Positions 20,180 to 21,972 of a stretch of 21,972 nt of DNA are shown in pieces. Source of the stretch: a virus; the IMG/VR virus record IMGVR_UViG_3300020473_000138, positions 1 through 21,972 of that record. One strand, 5' to 3'. How positions within the stretch are numbered: the first letter of the stretch is position 1; each line of letters starts with the position of its first letter. A program made the position numbers and the translations under genes. Below the pieces are notes generated by a model. It saw only the letters and a list, made by a program, of their open reading frames with translations, had not been told where the DNA came from and did no database searches.

Positions 20180-21125
20180 GTTACAGGGGTTCGCTAAGAA
20201 GAAAACTGGCCTCTACAATTTCCGTTGCCCCTATTGTGGTGACTCAGAAAAGAGAAAGTCTAAGACCAGAGGATACTTATTTACAACTAAGACAGGACTC
20301 GTCTTCAAGTGTCACAATTGTGGCATATCGAAGGCGTTTTTTAATTTCTTGCAGGATCAAGATAAGATCTTGTGGGAGCAATATAACTTAGAAAAATTTA
20401 AGGAATCATCTGGTGGACGTAAACGTCAGATAGACACTAAGGTCTTTAAAAAACCTGTCTTTAAGAAGAAGAAAACCGTAAATCTTCCAAAAATTTCTGA
20501 GCTAAATATAGGACATCCTGCAAGAGAATACCTAGAAAGCAGAAAGATACCTGACCTGTCAAAATTCTATTACGCAGACAAGTTCAAGGAGTGGACAAAC
20601 ACCCTGAAACATACGTATGACAGCACAGACAGTGAGGAGTCTCGTATTATTATTCCTTTGTTAAATGAGGAAGGTAATCTATTTGGTTATCAAGGTAGAT
20701 CCTTAAACCCTAAGGATAAATTGCGTTACGTTACAGTAATGCTACAAGATGATGTACCTAAAGTATATGGATTAAGTGATGTTGACAAAACCAAAACTAT
20801 CTACGTCCTTGAAGGACCATTGGACGCAGCTTTCATTCCACAAGCGATTGCTATGTGCGGAGCTGACGTTCATCTCAGTCGTTGGGGGATTAGCGATGCT
20901 GTGTGGATCTATGATAACGAACCACGTAATCCCCAGATCGTCGGACGTATGGGAAAAACCATCTCCTCAGGAGATGCCATCGTCATATGGCCATCCAGAA
21001 TTGTCCAAAAAGATATCAATGATATGATATTGGCTGGACATAACGTCCTTGACGTGATACAATCTAACACGTACAGAGGACTTGAAGCAAAAGTTAAACT
21101 TACCGAATGGAAAAGATGCAAGTAG
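20136..21125 (+). CDS. 61: DNA primase gp61
   Basis: A 329-residue primase that makes RNA primers on the lagging strand with the gp41 helicase; T4 gp61 has 342. The N-terminal zinc-binding domain is complete, with C31-x2-C34 (FRCPYCGDSEKRKSK) and C59-x2-C62 (FKCHNCGISK). The TOPRIM core has TIYVLEGPLDAAF (E226 and D230) and VWIYDNEPRN (D260 and E262). The link region (91-115) is Lys-rich. The beginning FLDQQYVNLLSPRLQGF lines up with the T4 start, supporting ATG 20136 although it overlaps the membrane-protein gene by 44 bases. It is separated from gp41 by about 8.3 kb of mostly late genes. The stop overlaps the nrdA start by 10 bases. Confidence 0.95.
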   Translation: MQFLDQQYVNLLSPRLQGFAKKKTGLYNFRCPYCGDSEKRKSKTRGYLFTTKTGLVFKCHNCGISKAFFNFLQDQDKILWEQYNLEKFKESSGGRKRQIDTKVFKKPVFKKKKTVNLPKISELNIGHPAREYLESRKIPDLSKFYYADKFKEWTNTLKHTYDSTDSEESRIIIPLLNEEGNLFGYQGRSLNPKDKLRYVTVMLQDDVPKVYGLSDVDKTKTIYVLEGPLDAAFIPQAIAMCGADVHLSRWGISDAVWIYDNEPRNPQIVGRMGKTISSGDAIVIWPSRIVQKDINDMILAGHNVLDVIQSNTYRGLEAKVKLTEWKRCK

Positions 21126-21972
21126 TAAAACGTAGAGGCAAGACCGAAGAACTGAACCTAGAAAAGGTTCACGCAATGGTTGAAGAGGCTTGTGCAGGTC
21201 TTACAGGGGTCTCTGCAAGTCAAGTGGAGATCAATTCCAACCTACAGTTTTATGATGGTATTAAAACTGAACAGATTCAGGACATTTTAGTACGATCTGC
21301 AAGTGATTTGATTACTTTAGAGAATCCTAATTATCAATTTGTTGCTGCAAGGTTGCTTAGTGTTAGTCTTCGTAAGAAATTATTTGGACGTGAACGTAAG
21401 CATCCTCATATCAAAGATCATCTTTTCAAAGGAGCAGAAAAAGGAATATATGACGATACTTTATGGGGTAGTTACAATGATATTGAGTGGGATAGAATCA
21501 ATAACTACATAGATTATGACAGAGATGACCAGTTTACATACGCTGGTCTTAGACAGGTAGTAGATAAGTATCTAGTGCAAGATAGAAGCACTGGGGCAAT
21601 CTATGAATCACCGCAACAAATGTATATACTTATTGCGGCTACTATATTTTCAGTTTATCCTTTAGAGACTCGTTTAAAGTACGTTAAAGATTACTATGAC
21701 GCAATCAGCAAGCACCAAATCAACCTCCCAACGCCCATTATGGCAGGAGTCAGAACACCTATTCGTCAATATGCATCTTGTGTTCTGGTTGATATTGATG
21801 ACACCCTCGATAGTATCTTTAGCAGTGATATGGCTATTGGCAAATATGTCGCACAGAGGGCTGGTATCGGTATTAACGCAGGTAGAATCAGGGGGATCAA
21901 CAGTAAAATCAGGGGTGGAGAAGTTCAACACACAGGTGTGGTCCCCTTCCTTAAAAAATTTGAGTCAACTGT
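21116..21972 (+). CDS. nrdA: Ribonucleoside-diphosphate reductase large subunit NrdA (3' partial)
   Basis: The first 285 residues of class I ribonucleotide reductase alpha, which makes deoxynucleotides for phage DNA synthesis. The reading frame is open to the window end. The N-terminus is an ATP-cone-like domain: VVKRRGKTEELNLEKVHAMV, then YDGIKTEQIQDILVRSASDL. The catalytic domain begins with YESPQQMYILIAATIF (163-178) and INLPTPIMAGVRTPIRQYAS, then C222, which corresponds to the redox-active Cys225 of E. coli NrdA. GKYVAQRAGIGINAGRIRGI matches the conserved loop near the substrate site. The C-terminal cysteines lie outside the window. ATG 21116 overlaps the primase end by 10 bases. nrdB, not seen, is expected downstream. 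Confidence 0.93.
   Translation, partial: MQVVKRRGKTEELNLEKVHAMVEEACAGLTGVSASQVEINSNLQFYDGIKTEQIQDILVRSASDLITLENPNYQFVAARLLSVSLRKKLFGRERKHPHIKDHLFKGAEKGIYDDTLWGSYNDIEWDRINNYIDYDRDDQFTYAGLRQVVDKYLVQDRSTGAIYESPQQMYILIAATIFSVYPLETRLKYVKDYYDAISKHQINLPTPIMAGVRTPIRQYASCVLVDIDDTLDSIFSSDMAIGKYVAQRAGIGINAGRIRGINSKIRGGEVQHTGVVPFLKKFEST

Overview
The window is a stretch of a T4-like myovirus genome, most probably a marine cyanophage of Synechococcus or Prochlorococcus. The backbone is gp44 (C-terminal end) - gp62 - RegA - Hsp20 - gp43 DNA polymerase - UvsX - gp41 helicase - gp61 primase - NrdA (N-terminal part). An hsp20 gene just before gp43, and a mazG gene, are hallmarks of marine T4-like phages. No photosynthesis gene lies in the window, so the host is inferred; a T4-like pelagiphage cannot be excluded. 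All genes are on the + strand, the DNA is AT-rich, and packing is very tight. Many stop/start pairs overlap as ATGA, TAATG or TGATG. The longest gene-free stretch is 93 bases (5817-5909), so no gap exceeds 300 bases. I saw no tRNA, rRNA, CRISPR array, insertion sequence or attachment site.

Region 1 (1-5816) starts with the end of the clamp-loader ATPase gp44. Its partner gp62 starts only at 4169. In T4 these genes are adjacent. Here about 4.1 kb of accessory genes separates them: a free-standing HNH endonuclease, small unknown proteins, a beta-class DNA methyltransferase, a 2OG-Fe(II) oxygenase-like protein, a Dam-type adenine methylase and two more small proteins. gp62, the translational repressor RegA and a second Fe(II)-oxygenase-like protein (DUF6445-like) follow.

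Region 2 (5817-12796) is the replication and nucleotide block. Hsp20 is closed by a hairpin terminator. A textbook sigma-70 promoter (TTGACA, 17-base spacer, TATAAT) overlaps that terminator and probably drives two small proteins, gp43, UvsX, gp41, a MazG-like NTP pyrophosphohydrolase and a PyrE-like orotate phosphoribosyltransferase.

Region 3 (12797-20179) looks like a late module set inside the replication region. T4-type late promoter motifs (TATAAATA and close variants) sit before 12814, 17266, 17501 and 18077. It opens with three overlapping genes that may form an uncharacterised nucleic-acid or nucleotide-processing set: a protein with a weak PD-(D/E)XK-like pattern, a protein carrying ligase-type nucleotidyltransferase motifs I, III, IIIa, IV and V, and an NMNAT/cytidylyltransferase-like protein. 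Small late proteins follow, some with an N-terminus resembling the T4 internal-protein capsid-targeting peptide. Then come a fibre-like protein, two likely virion proteins (one with a probable Ig-like domain), a lysine-rich helical protein and a coiled-coil protein with one membrane segment.

Region 4 (20136-21972) returns to DNA metabolism with gp61 primase and the N-terminal 285 residues of NrdA. The polymerase, clamp loader, recombinase, helicase and primase form the phage replisome; NrdA, MazG and PyrE would supply and police nucleotides for it.
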